A program made the translations under genes and the position numbers. The notes under the pieces were generated by a model. It saw only the letters and a program-made list of their open reading frames with translations, made no database searches and was not told the origin of the DNA. Positions 13,932 through 21,629 of a stretch of DNA of 64,000 nucleotides are shown here, piece by piece (the stretch's first letter is position 1; each line of letters opens with the position of its first letter). Origin of the DNA: Sulfurospirillum sp036802865 (GTDB lineage: Bacteria > Campylobacterota > Campylobacteria > Campylobacterales > Sulfurospirillaceae); assembly GCF_036802865.1 (NCBI RefSeq), contig NZ_DAIRVK010000005.1, positions 1 through 64,000 on the forward strand, given 5' to 3'.

Positions 13932-15716
13932 ATGGAACAATCTGACGCCAAAAAAATCAAAATCCTATTCCTCTTTGTTGTTGTGCTCATTGGATTTATT
14001 ATTTTCCTTGGGACGCTTTTTTATTGGGCTACCATTGATAGAAGATTACCAAAATTAGAGCACAGCGAAGTCAATTATGCCCTTCGCGGTAATATTATCA
14101 GCTCCGATGGTTTTAAAATTGCAACCAGCCAAAAACTGTACAAAGCTATTATCGATACCCGTAATATTGATCCTAAAAAATTTGATCTTTTTGTTAAACT
14201 GTATTCATTGTACAGTGGGGATGATCCAAAGGCTGTTGCTGCAACACTCAATAATAATTCAGGTACGACAGTTCTCTCCTATAAAATTGATTCAAAAAGT
14301 GCCAAATACCTTCAAGAGCTTTCACGAAAACTCTATAAACTCGGTGTATTTAAAAGTTACGAAGACCCCAAAACGGGTGTGGCTTTTCTTCATGGTATGA
14401 GTGTCCTTGAAAGTGGGGAATACAGGCTTTATCCTTCGGGTGATTCTGTAACACCGATTGTTGGGTATGTTAAAAAAATGGAACAACGCAATATCACAAA
14501 ATCAACAGGAGTTAAAGGGATTGAGCGGTTTTATGAAGACAAACTCTCTTCCGTTCAAGACTCTTTAATTGTAGGTGCACGTGATATATCCAACGCGATC
14601 ATTCTTGATGGCAATAGCATCTCTTCACGTCGATTTGATGGCTATGATGTGCATTTGACGCTCTCCCTTAAGATGCAAAAAATACTTGAAAATGTTTTAG
14701 ATAAATATCAAAAAAGTCTTGATGCTAAAGAAATTATTGCAGCGGTTATGAACAGTGAGACGGGTGAATTTATAACATTGGCTTCCAGCAATCGTTTCAA
14801 TCCTGATACCATTGATAAAAAAGATTATGGCGCGCTTAATATCTCAGCTATTGAGTACATTTATGAGCCAGGGTCTGTTATGAAGAGTATTACGTTTGCG
14901 TTATTACTTAAAGCCAATAAAGTGAACCCTTATGACATTGTCAACGTGTATGGCGGAAGCTATAAGTTGGGTACAAAAGTTATCAAAGATACGCATAAAG
15001 CAGACAAAATTAGTGCAGAGGATATTATTGTTTATTCCAGTAACGTTGGAACGGCTCAAATTGCACAAAAACTTGATCCTATAGAGTTTTACCAAGGGCT
15101 AAAAGATTTTGGTTTTTCAGTCAGAAGTGGTGTTGATCTTCCGTTTGAAAATCCTGGTGTAATTCCTGCACTTAATCGCTTCAATTCACCGATTTATAAG
15201 GCAACAGTAGGTTATGGCTACGGTATGAATGCCACGTTTATGCAGGTGATTAAAGCGTATAATGTGTTTAACAATAACGGGAGGCTTTTAGTTCCATCTT
15301 TAGTGAAAAAACTTGTCTCTCCCACAGGGCAAGAGCTATTTCCTGACAAAACCCCTGAAGTGCAAGTTGTGCCTGTTGCAGTGGCTAAACGTATGCAAAA
15401 GATTTTAATTAAAGTTGTGCAACAAGGTACGGGTACGGGTACAAAGATGGAAGGTTTAGAGGTTGGTGGAAAAACAGGAACAGCACACATCGCTGAAGAT
15501 GGTGAGTATGTTCGAATTTATAATGGTTCATTTTTTGGGTTTGTTAATGACAAGAAAAATAAGTATACCGTTGGCGTTCTTGTACGTGAAGCGAAGAAAA
15601 AACAAGCTTACTTTGCAGCACAAAGTGCGGTGCCTGTCTTTAAAGAGATTATCGAAAAACTGGTTGACAATGGCTACTTAACACCTTCATCGGAAATTCA
15701 AGGCAACGCTCAATAA
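13932..15716 (+). CDS. ftsI: FtsI, class B penicillin-binding protein (division transpeptidase)
   Basis: A 594-residue class B PBP with a cytoplasmic tail, one membrane anchor (about residues 10-32), a pedestal domain and a transpeptidase domain. Active-site motifs are SVMK (S315, K318), SSN (369-371) and KTGT (514-517). It cross-links septal peptidoglycan together with FtsW. It follows fliE by 12 bases without a clear ribosome site, so it probably shares the flagellar message, an arrangement kept in Campylobacter. An in-frame GGTACG triplet repeat encodes GTGTGT near residue 499. Its end overlaps convergent hemH by seven bases. Confidence 0.92.
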   Translation: MEQSDAKKIKILFLFVVVLIGFIIFLGTLFYWATIDRRLPKLEHSEVNYALRGNIISSDGFKIATSQKLYKAIIDTRNIDPKKFDLFVKLYSLYSGDDPKAVAATLNNNSGTTVLSYKIDSKSAKYLQELSRKLYKLGVFKSYEDPKTGVAFLHGMSVLESGEYRLYPSGDSVTPIVGYVKKMEQRNITKSTGVKGIERFYEDKLSSVQDSLIVGARDISNAIILDGNSISSRRFDGYDVHLTLSLKMQKILENVLDKYQKSLDAKEIIAAVMNSETGEFITLASSNRFNPDTIDKKDYGALNISAIEYIYEPGSVMKSITFALLLKANKVNPYDIVNVYGGSYKLGTKVIKDTHKADKISAEDIIVYSSNVGTAQIAQKLDPIEFYQGLKDFGFSVRSGVDLPFENPGVIPALNRFNSPIYKATVGYGYGMNATFMQVIKAYNVFNNNGRLLVPSLVKKLVSPTGQELFPDKTPEVQVVPVAVAKRMQKILIKVVQQGTGTGTKMEGLEVGGKTGTAHIAEDGEYVRIYNGSFFGFVNDKKNKYTVGVLVREAKKKQAYFAAQSAVPVFKEIIEKLVDNGYLTPSSEIQGNAQ

Positions 15717-16651
15717 GCAATCAATCGTGTAATGCACTCTACAAACGCCTCATCATCATTAGGGCATTTGGCAACTATGTAACGCTCAAATCCTAAACGA
15801 TGTGCTACTTCTGCATACTCCATGCTGAGTTCAAATTCTGTTTCAGAATTATCAATTGTAAAAGAGATGGGTACAATCAAAACATTTTTATTTTCAAGTG
15901 ATGTAAGTTTTTCTTCCAAGGAAGGTTCTAACCATTTAACCGGTCCAAGCTTAGACTGGTAAGCGAGGTGAATGGCTTTGAAGTGAAGATTTGATGCATT
16001 TAAAAGTTGTTCCATGAGCTTTACATGTAACGTGATCTCTCTCTCGTAAGGATCCCCGTTAGCAACAATCTTCTGAGGTAAAGAGTGTGCGGAGAAGATA
16101 AGTTCCATTTTTGAGGGATCATTTTCACCAAGGGCTTCTTGAATTCTTTTGACCAACAGACGGTTGTAGGTTTCATCTTTATAAAAATGATCAATGACGC
16201 GTATAGTACCATCATAACCCAACGCTTTTGCCACATCGGTAAAATTTTCAACGGAAGACTTTGTTGTTGTCGTCGAGTAGTGTGGATACAGTGGCAATAA
16301 AATAACTTCTCTAATCCCTTTTGCTTGAAGCTCTGAAATGACACTCTCGCAAAATGGTGGTGTATAACGCATGGCAAAGGTTACATTCAAAGAAGGAAGA
16401 GCGTGTTGGAGTTTTTCAACCAGCTTCCCAGTATAGCCAACCAAAGGCGATTTACCGCCGAGTTTGGCGTAATTCGCTTGTGCTGTTTTCGTTCGGGATG
16501 TGGTAATCATAAAAGCGATAAAACGTCTTAAAAGCGAACTTTTAACCGTAATGATATTGCTATCATTAAACATATTGGACAAAAAGAGCTTGACTTCGTC
16601 TAGGTTGTTAGGACCTCCCATATTGAGAAGTACAAGCGCTTTTTGTGCCAT
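15710..16651 (-). CDS. hemH: HemH, ferrochelatase
   Basis: A 313-residue enzyme that inserts iron into protoporphyrin IX, the last haem step. It begins KALVLLNMGGPNNLDEVKLF, typical for the family. Family motifs are VTFAMRYTPPFCESV, LLPLYPHYSTTTTKS and the catalytic-histidine strand LIFSAHSLPQKIV, with a conserved acidic segment later (DNSETEFEL). The gene abuts gnnA with no gap, and the hemH-gnnA-gnnB order matches C. jejuni Cj0503c-Cj0505c as I recall it. A haem demand fits respiration in this group. Confidence 0.95.
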   Translation of the reverse strand: MAQKALVLLNMGGPNNLDEVKLFLSNMFNDSNIITVKSSLLRRFIAFMITTSRTKTAQANYAKLGGKSPLVGYTGKLVEKLQHALPSLNVTFAMRYTPPFCESVISELQAKGIREVILLPLYPHYSTTTTKSSVENFTDVAKALGYDGTIRVIDHFYKDETYNRLLVKRIQEALGENDPSKMELIFSAHSLPQKIVANGDPYEREITLHVKLMEQLLNASNLHFKAIHLAYQSKLGPVKWLEPSLEEKLTSLENKNVLIVPISFTIDNSETEFELSMEYAEVAHRLGFERYIVAKCPNDDEAFVECITRLIAY

Positions 16652-17551
16652 TTATGCCTTTCTTGAAGAGATGTCTAGGGTAATCATACTGTCTTCAATG
16701 GTACTTAAACCATGACGATCACCTGTTTCAATATACTGTGCAAAGGCTTTGTGTTCACGAATCAAAGGCTCTTCTTTTTTAAGCATAACTTTGCGGATGA
16801 CATACGAGTTGTTTTTTTGATATTCAGAATACTCTGTCAAATCTTGCGCCATCAAGTCAGCCTCATAGTAACCCTCTTTCGTTGCTACCTCGATGGTGCG
16901 TTTACGAAATGGTGTTAACCAGTTAGTAGTAATGCTAGCAACAATTTCGCCGCTGAGTTGAAACGATAAAATAGCGTTGTCTTCATGGTGGTTATGAATT
17001 TTTTGAGATTTGTAGATAGACACTTTTTCGATCTCGTGCTCTGTAATGTAGCGAATAAGATCAATGTCATGCACAGAAAGATCGGTCAAGATGCCCACAT
17101 CTGCGATGCGTGGAGGAAATGGTCCCACACGCGTAATGCCGATACTGTAAATTTCTTTGCCCTCAAGTTCTTTTTTAAGTGCTTCTACAACAGGGTTAAA
17201 ACGCTCGATGTAGCCAACACATACTTTGGCATTGGTTTTATGTGCAGCAGCTAAAATTTCTTTTGCTTCTTCGCAGTTTGAAGCAACGGGTTTTTCGATG
17301 AAAAGATGTTTGCCTTTAGCTAAACATTTTAGAGCAACACTTTTGTGTAAGAATGTTGGAACAACGATAACCGCCGCTTCAAAGTCCGCTTTTTCTAACA
17401 TCTCATCAAGATCTGTATAAAAAGGTTCATCGTACTCTTTGGTTTGCTGAATGTCACAAAGAGCTGTAAGCTCAAACTCTGGCAAACTTTTTAGAACTCT
17501 GTAGTGGTTTTGACCCATAGAGCCAAGACCGATAAGGGCAACTTTTACCAT
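16652..17551 (-). CDS. gnnA: GnnA-like Gfo/Idh/MocA oxidoreductase
   Basis: A 299-residue NAD-dependent sugar dehydrogenase. The Rossmann loop is VALIGLGSMGQNHYRVLK at residues 4-21, EKPVASN (about 90-96) is the family EKP motif, and DLSVHDIDLIRYI carries the active-site histidine region. Paired with the aminotransferase upstream, it would oxidise UDP-GlcNAc at C3, after which GnnB adds the amino group. The UDP-GlcNAc3N product gives lipid A with amide-linked acyl chains, shown for C. jejuni Cj0504c/Cj0505c. The genes are three bases apart. The call rests on family plus synteny; another nucleotide-sugar role is possible. Confidence 0.85.
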   Translation of the reverse strand: MVKVALIGLGSMGQNHYRVLKSLPEFELTALCDIQQTKEYDEPFYTDLDEMLEKADFEAAVIVVPTFLHKSVALKCLAKGKHLFIEKPVASNCEEAKEILAAAHKTNAKVCVGYIERFNPVVEALKKELEGKEIYSIGITRVGPFPPRIADVGILTDLSVHDIDLIRYITEHEIEKVSIYKSQKIHNHHEDNAILSFQLSGEIVASITTNWLTPFRKRTIEVATKEGYYEADLMAQDLTEYSEYQKNNSYVIRKVMLKKEEPLIREHKAFAQYIETGDRHGLSTIEDSMITLDISSRKA

Positions 17552-17554
17552 AAC

Positions 17555-18646
17555 TTATGCCTTAATTGCGTTGACAACAAAATCTTGTTGTTCTGTGGTT
17601 AAAAACGGGCTCATTGGAAGACTCATGATTTCAGTTCCAACTTTTTCACTTAAAGGGAAGTCACCTTTTTGATAGCCAAGGTAACCAAGCGCTTCTTGTA
17701 AGTGAAGTGGAATAGGGTAGTGAACGGCTGTTGGTACACCCGCATCGTTTAGTTTTTGCATGAAGCTCTCACGATTTTTCACACGAATCGAATACTGTGC
17801 ATACATTGAGTTACGATCATCCATCACTTTTGGAGTAATGACATTGGCACCTTCTAAGAGTTTGCTGTAACGCTCACCAATTTCAATGCGTTTTTTACAT
17901 TCTGCTTCAAAGTGGTTCATTTTAACATTGAGAATAGCTGCTTGAAGCGCATCAAGTCTGCCATTGATACCGATGTATTTGTGTTCGTAGCGTTTGCCTT
18001 GTCCGTGGTTTAGTATGGACTTCATTTTTGCCGCAATCTCATCATCGTTGCAGAAAACTGCTCCGCCATCACCATAACATCCAAGTGGTTTAGATGGGAA
18101 AAAGCTGGTACAACCAATGGTGCTTAGGTTACATGATTTTTTGCCTTTGTACTCTGCACCAAAGCTTTGGCACGCATCTTCGATAACGACTAAATTGTGT
18201 TTTTTAGCAATGGCGTTAATCGCGTCCATGTCCGCTGTTTGTCCGTAAAGGGAGACAGGCATAATCGCTTTGGTTCTTGGCGTGATTTTCGCTTCAATGA
18301 GTTTTGGGTCAATGTTATAGGTTGTCTCATCAATGTCCACAAAAACAGGCTTTGCTTTTAAAAGTGCAATGGTCTCAGCTGTTGCGATGAATGTAAAAGG
18401 AGTTGTGATGATCTCATCGTCAGGTTGGACATCGATTGCCATAAGCGCGATTAAAAGAGCGTCCGTTCCACTTGAGCATGCATAAGCGTATTTTGCGCCT
18501 GTGTATTTGGCTAAATTTTCTTCAAGTTTGGCTACTTGTGGACCCATAATGAACTGAGTAGAGCTTAAAACATCTAAAACTTCTTTGTTGATCTCTTCTT
18601 TGTAGGTTTCATATTGCGTTTTGAGGTCGATAAAAGGAATTTGCAT
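17555..18646 (-). CDS. gnnB: GnnB-like DegT/DnrJ/EryC1 sugar aminotransferase
   Basis: A 363-residue PLP-dependent aminotransferase of the DegT family. IPFIDLKTQYETYKEEI opens it, FIMGPQVAKLEENLAKYTGA and ACSSGTDALLIALMA follow, EDACQSFGAEYKGKK carries the cofactor aspartate, and the PLP lysine is K186 in SFFPSKPLGCYGDGG. It would transfer an amino group to the 3-keto sugar made by GnnA. An inverted repeat (18659-18686) lies 13 bases upstream of its start. Its partner gene follows after three bases. Confidence 0.87.
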   Translation of the reverse strand: MQIPFIDLKTQYETYKEEINKEVLDVLSSTQFIMGPQVAKLEENLAKYTGAKYAYACSSGTDALLIALMAIDVQPDDEIITTPFTFIATAETIALLKAKPVFVDIDETTYNIDPKLIEAKITPRTKAIMPVSLYGQTADMDAINAIAKKHNLVVIEDACQSFGAEYKGKKSCNLSTIGCTSFFPSKPLGCYGDGGAVFCNDDEIAAKMKSILNHGQGKRYEHKYIGINGRLDALQAAILNVKMNHFEAECKKRIEIGERYSKLLEGANVITPKVMDDRNSMYAQYSIRVKNRESFMQKLNDAGVPTAVHYPIPLHLQEALGYLGYQKGDFPLSEKVGTEIMSLPMSPFLTTEQQDFVVNAIKA

Positions 18647-18658
18647 GATTTTGCCTTT

Positions 18659-18686
18659 GGAGTAAAAATAGTGTGTATTTTACTCC
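18659..18686. promoter_or_regulatory. perfect 9-bp inverted repeat upstream of gnnB
   Basis: GGAGTAAAA and TTTTACTCC are separated by ten bases. The site ends 13 bases before the gnnB ATG and 55 bases after the stop of the upstream gene on the same strand. It may be a terminator of that gene (weak, without a T tract beyond the stem) or an operator or leader hairpin of gnnB. Confidence 0.45.
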
Positions 18687-18740
18687 AAAGTTTCTTTTGC
18701 AAGGATAAATGGCTCTTAACGGGTAAAAGAGCTTGATGTA

Positions 18741-19388
18741 TTAGGCATTATTATAAGAAGATTTAAAATTTTCCCAAAATTTTGAAATGGTCTCTTGAAG
18801 TTCAGGAGATGCATAAGCCCCTCGTGTTGGATGAAGGAGCGAATTGATACGAGATTCTAAAATATCATAGGTAAGGGGTTTTGATAGTTCTGAGTTTATA
18901 ATACCATCCTTAGCTTCCAATGCAACCGTTGCATAATTCAGTGTAACGGCAGTCATTGCATCAAAGCGTTCGCTTTCATTCCCTAAAGAGTTGAGTGCAT
19001 TGACGTAGGATGCTTTCATGCTATCACTCATATTGGTTGGAATAATAGACCCTTTATTGGCAATCCCATCTTGTACCATACCGTCACTGTTAAAGTCGTA
19101 TTTTTCAGCATCATGCATGAGAAGATTGTAAGCGCCTTCGTTACTTAGTGAATCAACGTTAATCTCATCGGCTAAGCCTGTGTAGTGTTGTAAGGTTGAA
19201 AGCTCATCTTGGCTGAGATTTTTAAGAAAGTCTTTTGCATTTGAGAGAGAAATATTACTGTCAGTCGCCTCTTTATAGATGGCTTCAAAATTTTGACTGT
19301 AAGGCGCTTGCATCGCAGTTCTATCCGAGTTAGTAGTAAGTTGTTTCATAAAATTGACATTGTTTTGGTAACGGGTTGAAGTTTCCAT
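18741..19388 (-). CDS. unknown protein with an EF-hand-like loop
   Basis: A 215-residue soluble protein without signal peptide that I cannot name. Residues near 95-107 read KYDFNSDGMVQDG, which fits the D-x-N/D-x-D-G-x-I/V pattern of a calcium-binding EF-hand loop (D, N, D, G, V at the expected spacing). The N-terminal part is polar and helical (LSNAKDFLKNLSQDELSTL), and the C-terminus ends in a helix with ETISKFWENFKSSY. It has its own control region, divergent from the SDR gene. A calcium-responsive or secreted role is possible but not shown. Confidence 0.65.
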   Translation of the reverse strand: METSTRYQNNVNFMKQLTTNSDRTAMQAPYSQNFEAIYKEATDSNISLSNAKDFLKNLSQDELSTLQHYTGLADEINVDSLSNEGAYNLLMHDAEKYDFNSDGMVQDGIANKGSIIPTNMSDSMKASYVNALNSLGNESERFDAMTAVTLNYATVALEAKDGIINSELSKPLTYDILESRINSLLHPTRGAYASPELQETISKFWENFKSSYNNA

Positions 19389-19503
19389 ATCCTTAATCCT
19401 TTACGGTTTTTTCGTGTTTTTAACAAGCAAAAAATATTCCGATCGAGCACTCTTTTAAAGGGAGTATATGTTATTGTTTTAGAATGATTTTAAAGGAGAT
19501 ACA

Positions 19504-20190
19504 ATGAAAAAAGTTCTCGTTACAGGTGTTTCGCATGGCATTGGCAAAGCGATTGTTGAAAAGCTGTGTCAACAGTATCATGTAATAGCTCTCGACAAAG
19601 AGATGCCAACACATCATTTTTTCGAGCGATTTTACACGTGCGATCTTAGCAATACCCACGAACTCCAACAGACAATCCGTCAAATTAAAAATGAGACAGA
19701 TGCCTTGTACGGTCTGGTCAATAATGCGGGTGTTTTTATTCGCAAGCCCTTATGGGAGCAGAGTTTAGAGGGCTGGGAAAAGATCATTGCGGTCAATCTT
19801 ACAGCACCGTATATTTTATCGCAAGCCTTTGCACCTCTTTTAAACCACGGACACATCATTAACATTGCATCTACAAGAGCGTTTATGTCTGAAGCAGGTA
19901 CAGAACCTTATTCTGCCTCCAAAGGAGGCATGATTGCCTTGACCCATGCGCTCTCCATTTCACTTTCAGGAAAAGTCAGTGTCAATTCCATCAGCCCTGG
20001 TTGGATCAATACCGATGAGAGCTATGTCGCAACCGTAGAAGAGCACGCATGGCATGCGAGCGGAAGGGTTGGCAAACCTCATGATGTTGCTGAGGTTGTG
20101 AGCTTTTTATTGGAGAGGGAAGATGGTTTTATCACAGGGAGCGATTTTGTAGTCGATGGTGGTGTGAGTAAAAAAATGGTCTATCCATGA
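19504..20190 (+). CDS. short-chain dehydrogenase/reductase (SDR)
   Basis: A 228-residue classical SDR. The cofactor loop is TGVSHGIG (7-14), NNAG is at 73-76, and the catalytic triad is S123, Y136 and K140 (YSASK). The C-terminus has the usual RVGKPHDVAEVVSFLL and ITGSDFVVDGG. The absence of a basic residue after the first loop and an aspartate at the end of strand 2 (D31) favour NAD(H) over NADP(H). The substrate is unknown. AAAGGAG precedes the ATG, and its end overlaps the next gene by four bases (ATGA). Confidence 0.88.
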   Translation: MKKVLVTGVSHGIGKAIVEKLCQQYHVIALDKEMPTHHFFERFYTCDLSNTHELQQTIRQIKNETDALYGLVNNAGVFIRKPLWEQSLEGWEKIIAVNLTAPYILSQAFAPLLNHGHIINIASTRAFMSEAGTEPYSASKGGMIALTHALSISLSGKVSVNSISPGWINTDESYVATVEEHAWHASGRVGKPHDVAEVVSFLLEREDGFITGSDFVVDGGVSKKMVYP

Positions 20191-20666
20191 AACGATTGCT
20201 CTTTTTCTTCTTAGCAACGTTAAGTTTAATGGCAGAGTGTTCGTTTAAAACCAGCACATTGGTTACAAAAGAGAGTGAAGTGGTGGATAAAAAAAGCGGT
20301 TTGATCTGGCGCCGATGTTCACTAGGGCAAGAGTGGCAAAAAGGCAAAGGGTGTGTTGGCGATGTAGCGTTTTTAAGGCATAGTGAAGTTGAAGAACAGA
20401 TACGTTTGCTTGGAAAGAATTGGCGTTTGCCGAGCATTGATGAGCTTTTAACTTTGGTTGATAAGCGTTGTAAATCGCCCATGATTAATACAGTATTGTT
20501 TGGAAAACTTCACGACACCGGTGAGGGTGCAAATTATATTAGCTCTTCCATTTACCTTGAGGGCGATGAGGTGCTACCAACGCTCTTTTACACGATCAAT
20601 TATATAGATGGAAGTGTCGATGCTCATACGAAAGGGTATATGGGTGCGGTGCGATTGGTGCGTTAG
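20187..20666 (+). CDS. exported DUF1566-type protein
   Basis: A 159-residue protein with a signal peptide (about residues 1-17, ending LMAE). The mature part follows the DUF1566 pattern: KKSGLIWRRCSLGQEW, GKNWRLPSIDELLTLVD and a C-terminal MGAVRLVR. Four cysteines (about 18, 44, 56 and 94) may form disulfides in the periplasm. It is translationally coupled to the SDR gene. Its last bases overlap the convergent small zinc-finger-like gene by four. DUF1566 proteins are common exported or lectin-like domains of unknown function. Confidence 0.75.
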   Translation: MKRLLFFFLATLSLMAECSFKTSTLVTKESEVVDKKSGLIWRRCSLGQEWQKGKGCVGDVAFLRHSEVEEQIRLLGKNWRLPSIDELLTLVDKRCKSPMINTVLFGKLHDTGEGANYISSSIYLEGDEVLPTLFYTINYIDGSVDAHTKGYMGAVRLVR

Positions 20667-20827
20667 AGTTTTTTAAGAGATGTTGGATGGCACAAGTGCT
20701 TTTCATCTTTAGAGACACGAGCGCATTTTTCACAGATAAACTTGGGCTTTGAAACAATTTTTATGATCTTTTTTGGATGCTTTTCAATGTCATCTTTTTT
20801 GAGTCCGCATAATTTTTTGATTTTCAT
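20663..20827 (-). CDS. 54-residue Cys/His zinc-finger-like protein
   Basis: A short basic protein with a good start: AGGAG six bases before the ATG at 20827. It encodes MKIKKLCGLKKDDIEKHPKK at the N-terminus and a metal-site-like cluster ICEKCARVSKDEKHLCHP, with C32, C35, H44, C46 and H47. The stop overlaps the end of the DUF1566 gene by four bases. The spacing suits one bound zinc. It is too short for many gene finders and probably often missed. Function unknown. Confidence 0.7.
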   Translation of the reverse strand: MKIKKLCGLKKDDIEKHPKKIIKIVSKPKFICEKCARVSKDEKHLCHPTSLKKL

Positions 20828-20883
20828 GCTCACTCCTTCATTTTAGATGTAACAGTGTAGCATGAAATCAAAAAAAGTGTCTA

Positions 20884-21444
20884 TTACACCGCACCCATGA
20901 TTTTTTTAGAACTCTCACCTTTGTGGCTGAGTACCTCTTCGTAACTCATCGCTTTTGCCGCGCAGTCTGCTTTTAAAAGTCCATCATACAGCACGTCGAT
21001 TTTCTTTTTGTTGTCGAGTTTTTTGAGTTCACTTTTATCAAGTCCTGAAAGATCAAGCAGTTCATTCCAGACCGAACTTTCGGCTAATGAGTAGGCGTGA
21101 ATGGTGACACCTTCATAGGTAAATGTTCCGTTTTTATCTAGATCGGTGACATAAAGCACGACCAAAGTTGCAGGGGTGAAAAAGGCTTTATAACGCTCAA
21201 AAAAAGCCTCAAAATGCAAGATGCTCTCTAATTCCGCAGAGAAGAAAGTGACTGCATCATCGTTTGAAACCAATAAAACTTGTTTGGCTTGCACTTTAGG
21301 TGGCAAGATGCGATCAGGGGAGAGTTGTTTTCCCTCTTCAACGATCAAAGCCCCTCGGTAGCCCACGAATCCATTTCCGATCTCTCCGTTGAAAGAAGGC
21401 TGCCACGCTAAATTATTCTCTTTGATAAACTGCAAAATCGACAT
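20884..21444 (-). CDS. unknown 186-residue protein
   Basis: A soluble protein without signal peptide or known motif. The N-terminus SILQFIKENNLAWQPSFNGE and the middle segment (TPATLVVLYVTDLDKNGTFT) suggest an alpha/beta fold, and the C-terminal 50 residues are charged and helical (DKSELKKLDNKKKIDVLYDG). Start ATG at 21444 follows AAAGGAT. It stands 57 bases behind the small zinc-finger-like gene on the same strand, so these two may be co-transcribed, with this one first. I do not recognise the family. Confidence 0.65.
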   Translation of the reverse strand: MSILQFIKENNLAWQPSFNGEIGNGFVGYRGALIVEEGKQLSPDRILPPKVQAKQVLLVSNDDAVTFFSAELESILHFEAFFERYKAFFTPATLVVLYVTDLDKNGTFTYEGVTIHAYSLAESSVWNELLDLSGLDKSELKKLDNKKKIDVLYDGLLKADCAAKAMSYEEVLSHKGESSKKIMGAV

Positions 21445-21589
21445 GTGTATCCTTTATGTGTGATATAGAGGGTTATACAAGAACTATTCCGTGAGGTTTT
21501 TAGAAAAAGAATAACCAAACAGTAAGACTTAATCTATTAAAAAGATTTAAAAATGTTTTTACATGTAAACCCTTAAACCCATTTCTAGT

Positions 21590-21595
21590 ATAATC
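21590..21595 (+). promoter_or_regulatory. -10 box of the GH17 gene
   Basis: TATAAT, 35 bases before the chosen start at 21630, with a TTTACATGTAAA palindrome at 21558-21569 just upstream at -35/-45 distance. Confidence 0.5.
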
Positions 21596-21629
21596 GCGCA
21601 ACTATTAAAGATGTATGGAGCGCGACTGT

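Noticed and set aside
15427..15444. GGTACG repeat in ftsI as a phase-variation site
   Set aside because: The repeat unit is six bases and in frame, so changes only add or remove Gly-Thr pairs. It cannot switch the gene off.
18712..18733. GCTCTT/AAGAGC hairpin as a terminator of the EF-hand-like gene
   Set aside because: No T tract follows on either strand, and the six-base stem is weak.
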